From positions 5,887 through 65,635 of the forward strand of contig JAJZNE010000100.1 of assembly GCA_021847995.1 (NCBI GenBank): DNA of 59,749 nt, in the 5' to 3' direction. Positions 25,316 to 32,810 of this stretch are shown one piece after another. The stretch comes from Pseudomonadota bacterium. Lineage in GTDB: Bacteria; Pseudomonadota; Alphaproteobacteria; Acetobacterales; Acetobacteraceae. The position numbers were made by a program, and so were the translations under genes. The notes under the pieces are model-generated. The model was not told the DNA's origin and searched no databases. It saw nothing but the letters and a program-made list of their open reading frames with translations. Each line of letters opens with the position of its first letter. The stretch's first letter is position 1.

Positions 25316-26464
25316 TCAGCCGTCGGCCGCCGTGACGAAAGCGGCGATCAGGCGGTTCACCTCCTCCGGCCGCTCCATGTGGACCATGTGGCCGGCATCC
25401 GGGAGCACGTGGCGCCGCGCATCGGCAATGGCAGTTGCGTGCGCAGCGGGGATGATGCGGTCCGCCTCGCCCCAGATCGCCTGCACCGGCACCGGCAATG
25501 CGGCCAGCCGGTCGGTGAACATCGCCGCCTGCCGCCCGCCGGCGAAAGCGGCATCGGCGATCGCGCGCAGCGCCGGCAGCACGCCGTCCAGCCGCTTATA
25601 TTTCAGCAGATCGTCAACCATGTCGCGGCTGATCAGCGAGGGGTCGGCGAACAGCGCCGTCACCGTCGCCTTCATCTCGCGGCGCCGGTCGGCGGCGATG
25701 AAGCCTTCGATGTAGTCGGTATTGATCTCCGGCCCCAGCCCGGCGGAACAGACCAGGGTGACCGAGGCGACCGCCTCCGGCGCGTCGCACGCCAGTTGCA
25801 GGGCGATCGCGCCGCCGAGCGAATGCCCGACCAGATGCGCCCGCTCGATGGCAAGGGCTGCCATCGCCCCGCGCACCGCACCGGCCAGCGCGGCGATGTC
25901 GCCGCCGCCGGGCAGCACCTTGCTCGCGCCGCCGTGACCGGGCAGGTCGATCGCGACCACGGCGCGGTCGGCGGCGAGCGCGGGCTGGTTGAGCTGCCAG
26001 TTCAGCAGGTCGCCGCCGAAGCCGTGGATCATCAGGACCGGTGTCGCCGGCCCGGTCCCGCTTTCCCCCGCTGCCTCCGGCCCGAGGCGCAGCGCGCGCA
26101 CGGTCCAGCCCTCGGCCGGCAGCAGCACCGGCTCCGGCGCCGCGGCGGCGGCACCGGCTTCGGCGGCGTGCTGGCGATACTGGGCGACGAAGGCATCGAT
26201 CGCGGCCTCGTCCACGCCGCCGTCGGCGACCACGCCGAGCAGCGCGCCGACCGGCAGCGTCTCCCCCTCCGCCGCCACCCTGCGGCGCAGCCGGCCGGCG
26301 ACGGGGCTTTCGAAGACGTTGGTGATCTTGCTGGTTTCGATCTCCAGGATCTCGTCGCCCTGGGCGATTTCGGCCCCTTCCTCCACCAGCCAGGCATTGA
26401 CCTTGCCCTCGGTCATGGCGAGGCCCCATTTCGGCATGCCGATCGGCCTGATCGCGTCACTCAT
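25316..26464 (-). CDS. acoC: Lipoyl domain-alpha/beta hydrolase E2 component (AcoC-like)
   Basis: This 382-residue two-domain protein has an N-terminal lipoyl domain with the attachment lysine Lys46 in EIETSKITN. An Ala/Pro-rich linker (about 95-125) leads to an alpha/beta hydrolase domain with HGFGGD, the nucleophile elbow GHSLGG (Ser215) and a catalytic-His region GHMVHMERP. This replaces the usual CoA-acyltransferase domain, as in characterised acetoin dehydrogenase E2 (AcoC). The gene follows acoB by 10 nt and is last in the acoABC cluster. It would carry the two-carbon unit from E1 during cleavage of acetoin or a related diketone. No E3 gene is present. Confidence 0.92.
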   Translation of the reverse strand: MSDAIRPIGMPKWGLAMTEGKVNAWLVEEGAEIAQGDEILEIETSKITNVFESPVAGRLRRRVAAEGETLPVGALLGVVADGGVDEAAIDAFVAQYRQHAAEAGAAAAAPEPVLLPAEGWTVRALRLGPEAAGESGTGPATPVLMIHGFGGDLLNWQLNQPALAADRAVVAIDLPGHGGASKVLPGGGDIAALAGAVRGAMAALAIERAHLVGHSLGGAIALQLACDAPEAVASVTLVCSAGLGPEINTDYIEGFIAADRRREMKATVTALFADPSLISRDMVDDLLKYKRLDGVLPALRAIADAAFAGGRQAAMFTDRLAALPVPVQAIWGEADRIIPAAHATAIADARRHVLPDAGHMVHMERPEEVNRLIAAFVTAADG

Positions 26465-26474
26465 GGCCGGCGCC

Positions 26475-27479
26475 TCAGGCCATCACGCCGCGCACCGCCT
26501 CGACGATGCGAGCGGCGGTGGGCAGATAGGCATCCTCCAGCGCTGGCGAGAACGGCACCGGAACATGCGGCGGCGTGACCATGCGCACCGGCGCCTTCAG
26601 CGCCCGGAACGCCTCCTGCGCCACCAGCGCCGCCACGTCGGCGGCCATGCCGCAGCGCGGATGCGCCTCATCCACCACCACCAGCCGCCCGGTCTCCCCG
26701 ACCGATTCCAGGATCGAGTCGGTGTCCATCGGCGAGGTCGTGCGCGGGTCGATGACGGTGCAGGCAACGCCGTCCCGGCGCAGCGCATCCGCCGCCTCGT
26801 TGGCGAGCTTCACCATGCGGCCGAGGGCGACCACGGTGACATCGTCGCCCTCGCGCGTCAGGTTCGCCTCGCCGAACGGGATCGCGTACGGCTCGTCGGG
26901 AACCTCGTCCATGTCGTCATAGAGCATCTTGTGCTCGAAGAAGATCACCGGATCATCGTCACGGATCGCCTGGATCATCAGCCCCTTTGCGTCATAGGCC
27001 GAGGACGGGATGACGACCTTGAGGCCGGGGATGTGGGTGAACAGCGGATAGAGGCACTGGCTGTGCTGGCTGGCGGCGCGGAAGCCGGCGCCGAACATGG
27101 TGCGGATCACCACCGGGGTGACCGCCTTGCCACCGAACATATAGCGGAACTTGGCCGCCTGGTTGAAAATCTGGTCGAAGCAGACGCCCATGAAATCGAC
27201 GAACATCAGATCGGCAACGGGCCGGAGCCCGGTGGCCGCGGCGCCGATCGCCGCCCCGATGAAGCCGCTTTCGGTGATCGGCGTGTCGAGCACCCGCTCG
27301 CGCCCGAACTCCGGCATCAGCCCCTTGGTGACGCCCATCGGCCCGCCCCAGGCATCGTCCTCGCCGGGGGAGCCGAGGCCGCCGGCGACATCCTCGCCCA
27401 TCAGCACCACGCGGGGATCGCGCCGCATTTCCTGCGTCAGCGCCTCATTGATCGCCTGTCGGAAGGATTTCTTCGCCAT
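26475..27479 (-). CDS. acoB: Acetoin/2-oxoacid dehydrogenase E1 beta subunit
   Basis: This 334-residue transketolase-like beta subunit matches E1-beta of acetoin and branched-chain 2-oxoacid dehydrogenases. MAKKSFRQAINEAL, MGEDVAGG, DTPITESGFIGAAIGAA, FVDFMGVCFDQIFNQAAKFRYM and the KMLYDD segment are all typical. The C-terminal part carries GRLVVVDEAHPRCGMAADVA. With the alpha subunit it binds thiamine diphosphate across the interface and decarboxylates or cleaves the keto substrate. It lies 15 nt downstream of acoA and 10 nt upstream of acoC on the same strand. Acetoin is the most likely substrate from the AcoC partner; pyruvate remains possible. Confidence 0.93.
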   Translation of the reverse strand: MAKKSFRQAINEALTQEMRRDPRVVLMGEDVAGGLGSPGEDDAWGGPMGVTKGLMPEFGRERVLDTPITESGFIGAAIGAAATGLRPVADLMFVDFMGVCFDQIFNQAAKFRYMFGGKAVTPVVIRTMFGAGFRAASQHSQCLYPLFTHIPGLKVVIPSSAYDAKGLMIQAIRDDDPVIFFEHKMLYDDMDEVPDEPYAIPFGEANLTREGDDVTVVALGRMVKLANEAADALRRDGVACTVIDPRTTSPMDTDSILESVGETGRLVVVDEAHPRCGMAADVAALVAQEAFRALKAPVRMVTPPHVPVPFSPALEDAYLPTAARIVEAVRGVMA

Positions 27480-27494
27480 TGCCTGCGCTCCCGC

Positions 27495-28460
27495 TCAATA
27501 CGACACGTAGACATCGGTCAGCAGGTTGGGCGGCGGCGGCATCGGTGCGGACTTGGCCGCTGCCACCGCAGTCTCGATCGCGGTCGCCACCTCGGCCTCG
27601 ATCGCATCGAGCTGGGACGCCTCCAGCAAGCCGGCCTCGGTGACGCGGCGGCGGAAATGGGCGAGCGGGTCGCGTTCCCGCCGCAGCCGTTCGATCTCCC
27701 CCGGCGCGCGGTAGGTCTGCGCGTCACCTTCGAAATGTCCGTGATAGCGATTGAGCTTGACATGGATCAGGCTCGGGCCGCCGCCGCCGCGCGCCCGCTC
27801 CACCGCTTCCGCCGCGGCGTCGTGGATCGCGAAGAAGTCGATGCCATCGACCTGGACCGCGGGAATCCCGAATCCTTCGGCGCGCTTGATCTGGCTGCCG
27901 GAAACCGACCAGTTGCTCGCCGTCGATTCCGCGTAGCCGTTGTCCTCGATCACGAAGATCGCCGGCAGCATCCAGGCTTTCGCGAGGTTGTAGCTCTCCA
28001 TCGTGGTGCCCTGGTTGGAAGCGCCGTCGCCGATGAAGGCGACGGCGACGCCGCCGGTCTTCAGCGTCTTGGCCGTCAGCGCGGCACCGCAGATCAGCGG
28101 CGGGCCGCCGCCGACGATGCCGTTGGCACCCATCATGCCCTTTTCCAGGTCGGCGATGTGCATCGACCCGCCCTTGCCGCCGCACAGGCCGCTGGCGCGG
28201 CCGAAGATCTCCGCCATCATCCCAGGCACGTCGCAGCCCTTGGCGATGCAGTGGCCGTGGCCGCGATGCGTGCTGGCGATCTTGTCGCGGTGATCGAGGT
28301 TCATGCACACGCCGACGGCGGACGCCTCCTCGCCGGCGTAGAGATGGACGAAGCCGGGAATGCCGCCGGCTGCGAATTCCGCATGCACGCGGTCCTCGAA
28401 CGCGCGAATGGTGCCCATCATGCGCCATGCCGCCAGCAGTTGCTCGCGATTGAGCTGCAT
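27495..28460 (-). CDS. acoA: Acetoin/2-oxoacid dehydrogenase E1 alpha subunit
   Basis: This 321-residue E1-alpha subunit has the thiamine diphosphate motif running from GDGASNQG (Gly144 onward) to EDNGYA (Asp173, Asn174), where many relatives have NN. GFVHLYAGEEASAVG, STHRGHGHCIAKG and GGKGGSMHI are standard for the acetoin/pyruvate branch. ATG 28460 has GGAGGAGG about 6 nt upstream; the longer open frame upstream is not protein-like. It is the first gene of acoABC and divergent from aroE. I see no sigma-54-type (AcoR) regulator or E3 in the window. Confidence 0.94.
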   Translation of the reverse strand: MQLNREQLLAAWRMMGTIRAFEDRVHAEFAAGGIPGFVHLYAGEEASAVGVCMNLDHRDKIASTHRGHGHCIAKGCDVPGMMAEIFGRASGLCGGKGGSMHIADLEKGMMGANGIVGGGPPLICGAALTAKTLKTGGVAVAFIGDGASNQGTTMESYNLAKAWMLPAIFVIEDNGYAESTASNWSVSGSQIKRAEGFGIPAVQVDGIDFFAIHDAAAEAVERARGGGGPSLIHVKLNRYHGHFEGDAQTYRAPGEIERLRRERDPLAHFRRRVTEAGLLEASQLDAIEAEVATAIETAVAAAKSAPMPPPPNLLTDVYVSY

Positions 28461-28584
28461 GCCCCGCCTCCTCCCTCGGCCATTGTCCCGTTCGGGCCAA
28501 CTTAGGCGAGGGCGCACGGCAAGGGAAGCCTCGGCGTGGACCACGCCGACGGCGCCGCTATGATCGGGTGCCGGCAAGCGGGGG

Positions 28585-29427
28585 ATGGCGATGGCGGAGG
28601 GGTTCCGGACGGCAGGGATCATGGGCTGGCCGGTCGGCCATTCGCGCAGCCCGATGCTGCACAATCACTGGCTGCGCCGGTACGGCATTGCCGGCGCCTA
28701 TGTGCCGTTCGCGGTGCCGCCGGGGCGCGTCGCCGACGCGGTGCGCGGTCTGCCGGCGCTCGGCCTCGCCGGCTGCAACGTGACGGTGCCGCACAAGGAG
28801 GCGGTGCTGGCCGCGATCGACCTGCCGGACGCCCTGGCGCGGCGGATCGGCGCGGTCAACCTGGTGGTGGTGCAGCCCGACGGAAGCATGACCGGCACCA
28901 ACACCGACGCCTACGGGTTCATGGCGAATCTGCGCGCCACCTGCCCGAACTGGCGGGCGGCGGACGGCCCGGCCGTGGTGCTGGGCGCCGGCGGTTCGGC
29001 GCGGGCGGTGGTGGTCAGCCTGCTCGACGCCGGCGCGCCGGAAGTGCGCCTGCTCAACCGGACGGAGGCGCGGGCGGAGTCGCTGGCGGCGGAACTGGGC
29101 GGGGCGATCGCGGTGTTCGGGTGGGAGCAGGCGCGGGCGGCGCTGGACGGCGCGGCGCTGCTGGTGAACTCGACCAGCCTCGGCATGCAGGGTCAGGGAC
29201 CGCTCGATATCGATCTGGCGGCGCTGCCGCGGGGGGCGGTGGTGACGGATCTGGTCTATGTTCCGCTGGAAACACCTTTGCTGGCGGCAGCGCGGGCGCG
29301 GGGCAATGCCGTGGTGGATGGACTTGGGATGCTGCTACAGCAGGCGGTGCCGGCATTTGAGGCGTGGTTCGGGGTACGGCCCGAGGTAACGGCGGCGCTG
29401 CGAGCAGAGGTCGTGGCAAGTTTGTAG
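28585..29427 (+). CDS. aroE: Shikimate dehydrogenase
   Basis: This 280-residue enzyme should reduce 3-dehydroshikimate with NADPH in aromatic amino acid synthesis. The substrate loop is SRSPMLHN (20-27). Catalytic Lys71 lies in NVTVPHK, and the catalytic Asp108 follows in NTDAYGF. The NADP loop VLGAGGSARAVV and the NRT specificity motif after it support NADP use, and GLGMLLQQA near the end is the family signature. Start is ATG 28585; ATG 28591 is a near alternative. Some homologues (YdiB, quinate-type) are catabolic, and with tartrate and acid-sugar genes in the window that cannot be excluded. Confidence 0.92.
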   Translation: MAMAEGFRTAGIMGWPVGHSRSPMLHNHWLRRYGIAGAYVPFAVPPGRVADAVRGLPALGLAGCNVTVPHKEAVLAAIDLPDALARRIGAVNLVVVQPDGSMTGTNTDAYGFMANLRATCPNWRAADGPAVVLGAGGSARAVVVSLLDAGAPEVRLLNRTEARAESLAAELGGAIAVFGWEQARAALDGAALLVNSTSLGMQGQGPLDIDLAALPRGAVVTDLVYVPLETPLLAAARARGNAVVDGLGMLLQQAVPAFEAWFGVRPEVTAALRAEVVASL

Positions 29428-29495
29428 GCGTTTCTTCTGGTCGGATTTTGGTGGCGGGGACGGCGGCGCGCCAAAAGAACCCCGTGCCTGCCGAT

Positions 29496-29520
29496 GGTGA
29501 CCCATCGCTTATGGGTCACC
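29496..29520. terminator. Perfect 10-bp hairpin between convergent aroE and response regulator genes
   Basis: The arms GGTGACCCAT (29496-29505) and ATGGGTCACC (29511-29520) are perfectly complementary around a 5-nt loop. They lie in a 145-nt gap where transcription converges from both sides. No T-run follows in either direction, so if it terminates transcription it would be Rho-assisted or rely on the stem. An operator role is the alternative. Confidence 0.45.
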
Positions 29521-29572
29521 AGCCATGGTGGCCGGTATAACCTGCCCAGATCGGGGGGAACCGAAAAGCCGA

Positions 29573-29980
29573 CTAATCCGCGCTCAGCCCAACGCCGCCG
29601 CGGCCGGCGGCCGCGCCCGGCCGCGGATGGCGCAGCAGGGCGTGGATGCGCGCGATCAGCTCCGTGCACGAAAACGGCTTCTCCAGCACCGCATCGGCGC
29701 CGGCCTCGAACATGCGGGTGCGCAGGACGGCGTCCGGCCAGCCGGAACAGACGACCGCCGGCACGGCACTGCCCACCTCGCGCAGCTGCCGCAGCACCGC
29801 CGAACCGCTGCCGTCCGGCAACCACAGGTCGAGAATGAGGAGATCATACGGCCGCGCCCGCAGCGCCGCCGTCGCCTCGGCGACGCTGCCGGCACCGTCC
29901 GCATCGTAGCCTTCATCCTCGCACAACTCGATCAGCAGATCCCGGACATCGGTGTCATCTTCGACGATCAGCAGCCGCAT
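29573..29980 (-). CDS. Single-domain response regulator (CheY-like)
   Basis: This 135-residue stand-alone receiver domain has every catalytic residue in place: the acidic EDD at 7-9, phospho-acceptor Asp51 in LLILDLWLPD, switch Ser79 and Lys101 in EKPF. A short 15-residue Gly/Arg tail follows and there is no output domain, so it would act by protein-protein contact or in a phosphorelay. No histidine kinase gene is adjacent. It contrasts directly with the pseudo-receiver at 5025-5711, where all these positions are changed. Confidence 0.93.
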   Translation of the reverse strand: MRLLIVEDDTDVRDLLIELCEDEGYDADGAGSVAEATAALRARPYDLLILDLWLPDGSGSAVLRQLREVGSAVPAVVCSGWPDAVLRTRMFEAGADAVLEKPFSCTELIARIHALLRHPRPGAAAGRGGVGLSAD

Positions 29981-30113
29981 TTCCCAACGCTCCGTCTGTG
30001 GGAATAATTCCCACGGCCCACTCTACGCAGCGACGAAATGGAACTCAAGCCGAATGCGGAGCAGATATCATCATTCCTATCGGTTTCTCACGTGAATTTG
30101 CTACAAGCCGCCA

Positions 30114-30947
30114 ATGACCTCGCCGCCGCTTCCCGCCCTTGCTGCCGCGCCGCTGCTGGCCGCCGTTGGCCGGCTGCTGCGCCCGCTCGTGCGCCTGCTC
30201 ATCGTGCGGGGCGTCACCTACCCGATGCTGTCGGACGCGCTGCGCGACCTTTATGTCAGCGTCGCCCGCGAGATCGCCGCCGCCGGGCGCCAGAAGCCGA
30301 CCGACAGCCGCCTCAGCCTGCTCACCGGCCTGCATCGCAAGGACATCCGGCGCCGGCGCCTCCCTCCCCTGCCCGCGCCGGAAGCTGCGGCGGAGGGGTC
30401 CGTCGGCCGCCGGATCGTCGCCCGCTGGCGCGCCGGCCCGCCCTGGAGCAGCGCCGACGGCAGCCCGCTGCCGCTGCCACGCCACGCGGCACGCGGCGGC
30501 GCTTCCTTCCCCGCGCTGGTGGCGACGGTGACCACCGACGTGCGCCCGCGCGCCGTGCTGGAGGCGCTGCTGGGTGAGGGCGTCGTGCGGCTGGACGCGG
30601 ACGACCGGGTGGTGCTGCACGCTGCCACCGGCCTGCCGCCGCCGGACCGTGCCGCGCGGCTGCACCATTTCGCCGATACCCTGCACGACCATCTCGCCGC
30701 CGCCGCCGCCAATCTGGCGGCCGACGGCCGCCCGCCCTTCCTCGACCGCTGCGACCGCCACGAGGGGCTGACGCCGGAGCAGACGGCCCGCCTCGCCGCC
30801 TTCGCCCGCCGCGCGGCGGAGCGGCTGTTGAACGATGTCAGCCACGCCGCACGCGCCATGCGCGACACTGCTCCGTCCCCGCCGGAGCCGCCGCCGCACC
30901 GCCTCACCCTCGGCCTGTTCCTCCATACCGGCGATGACGATCGATGA
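30114..30947 (+). CDS. DUF6502-like protein
   Basis: This 277-residue soluble protein begins with LLRPLVRLLIVRGVTYPMLSDALRDLYV and then LTGLHRKDIRRRR, a pattern I associate with DUF6502. The family looks like a helix-turn-helix-type N-terminal region followed by a helical domain, suggesting a DNA-binding or regulatory role, but its function is not established. The segment YPMLSDALRDLY...SRLSLLTGLHRKDIRR has helix-turn-helix spacing. ATG 30114 is preceded by an 8-bp palindrome TCACGTGA (30088-30095) that could be an operator. It is divergent from the response regulator at 29980. Confidence 0.7.
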   Translation: MTSPPLPALAAAPLLAAVGRLLRPLVRLLIVRGVTYPMLSDALRDLYVSVAREIAAAGRQKPTDSRLSLLTGLHRKDIRRRRLPPLPAPEAAAEGSVGRRIVARWRAGPPWSSADGSPLPLPRHAARGGASFPALVATVTTDVRPRAVLEALLGEGVVRLDADDRVVLHAATGLPPPDRAARLHHFADTLHDHLAAAAANLAADGRPPFLDRCDRHEGLTPEQTARLAAFARRAAERLLNDVSHAARAMRDTAPSPPEPPPHRLTLGLFLHTGDDDR

Positions 30948-31026
30948 GGCGGCGCCCGCGCGGCGCAAGACGTCCGCGCCGGAATCGGGCAGAACGGGCT
31001 ACCGCAGGTTTCCAGGGAGCTGACCG

Positions 31027-31683
31027 ATGCGCACCGACCCGTTCCGCGATGCCGTGCTGTTCGTACTCGGCCACGACGACAATTATACCCCGCTCGGTCT
31101 CTTCCGCTGGCTGCTGGTGCTGGCCTTCGCGCTGCTGCTGGCCGCCAATCTGGTGCTGCTGGGGCTGAACTGGACGGCCGATCCCGGGCAGCGGCGGGGG
31201 CGGCACCTCTATCTCTGGCTGGCGCGCACGCTGGTCGGCGCGATGTGGTTCCAGGGGTCGCTGTGGAAGCTGCCGCTGCCGGTGTCCGGCGGGTTCAAAT
31301 ACTGGATGGAGCAGATCGCGCACAACGCCGCCTTCCCGGCGATGCAGGCGTTCTATGCCGACACGCTGCTGCCCCATCTGGCGCTGCTCGACCCGGTGGC
31401 CTGGCTTGCCGAGATCAGCTTTGCCATCGCCTTCACGCTCGGCCTCGCCACCCGCCTCGCCGGCATCCTGGCGGTCGGGTTCGCGGCGAATATCTGGCTC
31501 GGCGTCTATCACAACTCCGCCGAATGGCCGTGGCAGTACATGTTCCTGATCCTGCTGCTCGGCTTTCTCGCGCAGGAGGCGGCGGGACGCAGCCTGGGGC
31601 TGGACGCGCTGCTGCGCCGCCGCCCAGTTGCGCTGCTCACCGGCAGCGGGCTGCTGGCGCGCGCCTACCGCCTCGCCTCCTGA
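31027..31683 (+). CDS. DoxX-like membrane protein
   Basis: This 218-residue inner-membrane protein has about four hydrophobic segments and resembles DoxX / TQO small-subunit proteins. RTLVGAMWFQGSLWKLPLP and the segment around LAEISFAIAFTLGLATRLAGILAV match the family layout. DoxX-type proteins are tied to quinone or thiosulfate redox chemistry, or to oxidative-stress membrane complexes; no redox cofactor site can be shown here. GGGAG lies 6 nt before ATG 31027. The 79-nt gap to the preceding gene suggests weak or no coupling. Confidence 0.78.
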   Translation: MRTDPFRDAVLFVLGHDDNYTPLGLFRWLLVLAFALLLAANLVLLGLNWTADPGQRRGRHLYLWLARTLVGAMWFQGSLWKLPLPVSGGFKYWMEQIAHNAAFPAMQAFYADTLLPHLALLDPVAWLAEISFAIAFTLGLATRLAGILAVGFAANIWLGVYHNSAEWPWQYMFLILLLGFLAQEAAGRSLGLDALLRRRPVALLTGSGLLARAYRLAS

Positions 31684-31701
31684 CGCCGGCGGCGCGCGGT
31701 C

Positions 31702-31802
31702 AGAGCTTGTGAAGGAAATCGAACCTGTGAAGGAATGCCCCTTGCAAGTTACTGATCCTGTTGGCCGACATCGTCCGCAAGGGGCATTCCTTCACAAACT
31801 CT
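31702..31802. mobile_element. MITE-like element or IS remnant with terminal inverted repeats
   Basis: A perfect 20-bp inverted repeat, TGTGAAGGAATGCCCCTTGC at 31726-31745 and its complement at 31777-31796, encloses a 31-nt spacer. Outside the left arm, AGAGCTTGTGAAGGA (31702-31716) pairs with TCCTTCACAAACTCT (31788-31802) with one mismatch, so the left end holds two direct copies of TGTGAAGGAA. The roughly 101-bp unit has no coding capacity and ends inside the stop codon of the convergent isomerase. It resembles the paired ends of an insertion sequence or a small non-autonomous element. A bidirectional terminator stem is the alternative. Confidence 0.5.
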
Positions 31803-32671
31803 CAGCCGAGGCCGTGCGCCGCGACATAGGCGAGCGAACGGCGGATCGCAGGCTCGATCTCCGCCAGCGTCAGCCGCTGCGGGCGGCGCACCGGCTGGGC
31901 CGCCGGATCGCGATGGAAGCGCAGCGGCAGCTCGATCCCGACCGGCAGATCGGGCCGCTTGCGCAGCGCGGCGAGCAGCGGCGCCAGCCGAAGGTCCCCC
32001 TCCCCGAGCGGCGTGAACGTCCAGCCGGCGGCGCTCCGCCGGACATCCTTCAGATGCAGATGGGCACAGGCGGGCAGCGCCAGGATGGCGTCGGCCACTG
32101 GATCGGCCAGCGCCGGCCGGTGGGAGGCCGTGTTGGCCGGGTCGTAATTGAGCCCCACCGCCGTCCGGCCCAGCCCTGTCACGATGGCAAGACCGTCGGC
32201 CGCGACATTGAACAGGCTGTCGCGACCGTCGCCGGGGTTCTCCAGCCCGATCGCGATCCCGATCGCCTCCGCATGGCGGGCCAGTGCGACGATGTTGGCC
32301 GCGAACGCCGCCCGGTGCCCGCGCAGCGCGGCATTGGTGTTGATCACCGCGGCCCCGAGACGGCGGGCGAAATCCATCCGCGGGCGGAACACCTCCACCG
32401 CGTCGGACCGGCCGAGATCGATATGGGCGGAGAGCGCGTGGCAGGCCAGCCCGCTCGCCGCCAGCCAGCCGGCATAGGCGCTGGCGGCGGCGGCGGTGAA
32501 GGCGCTGTCGTCGAACGGATCGGTGTAGCCGACGATGAACGCCGGCTCGACATGGCGTGCCCCGCACGCGGCAAGACTGTCGAGCATCGCCGGCGCCGGG
32601 TGCCCGTCATAGGGCGCCGCCGAGACGGAAACGATGCGACGCTGCGAAATCCGGTCCGTCACGCCTGCCAT
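31802..32671 (-). CDS. Sugar phosphate isomerase/epimerase (AP endonuclease 2-like TIM barrel)
   Basis: This 289-residue TIM-barrel protein belongs to the xylose-isomerase-like superfamily. Landmarks are HVEPAFIVGYTDPFDDSAF near the start, GLENPGDGRDSLFN with a metal-ligand Glu, GLNYDPANTASH and HLHLKDVRR with a metal-ligand His/Asp pair. Members are sugar isomerases, epimerases or keto-acid enzymes that bind a divalent metal. ATG 32671 was chosen; the longer open frame upstream is not protein-like. It is divergent from the dicarboxylate transporter gene, and its stop codon coincides with the edge of the inverted-repeat element. Confidence 0.87.
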   Translation of the reverse strand: MAGVTDRISQRRIVSVSAAPYDGHPAPAMLDSLAACGARHVEPAFIVGYTDPFDDSAFTAAAASAYAGWLAASGLACHALSAHIDLGRSDAVEVFRPRMDFARRLGAAVINTNAALRGHRAAFAANIVALARHAEAIGIAIGLENPGDGRDSLFNVAADGLAIVTGLGRTAVGLNYDPANTASHRPALADPVADAILALPACAHLHLKDVRRSAAGWTFTPLGEGDLRLAPLLAALRKRPDLPVGIELPLRFHRDPAAQPVRRPQRLTLAEIEPAIRRSLAYVAAHGLG

Positions 32672-32810
32672 GCTCCGTCCCCCGCCGCGATGGTATCCGC
32701 CCGTTGAGCATCGCGCGCGGCCGGCGCGCAAGCCCGGCGGTTGCCATGCCGGCGGGGGCACCGTATGGGGCGGGGCGACGGCGCCCCATGCCGCCGGCGA
32801 GGAAGCGTGC

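Noticed and set aside
31726..31796. Simple rho-independent terminator for the DoxX-like gene
   Set aside because: The 31-nt loop is long, there is no T-tract, and the extra direct and inverted copies at the outer ends fit a mobile-element remnant better. A termination effect is still possible.
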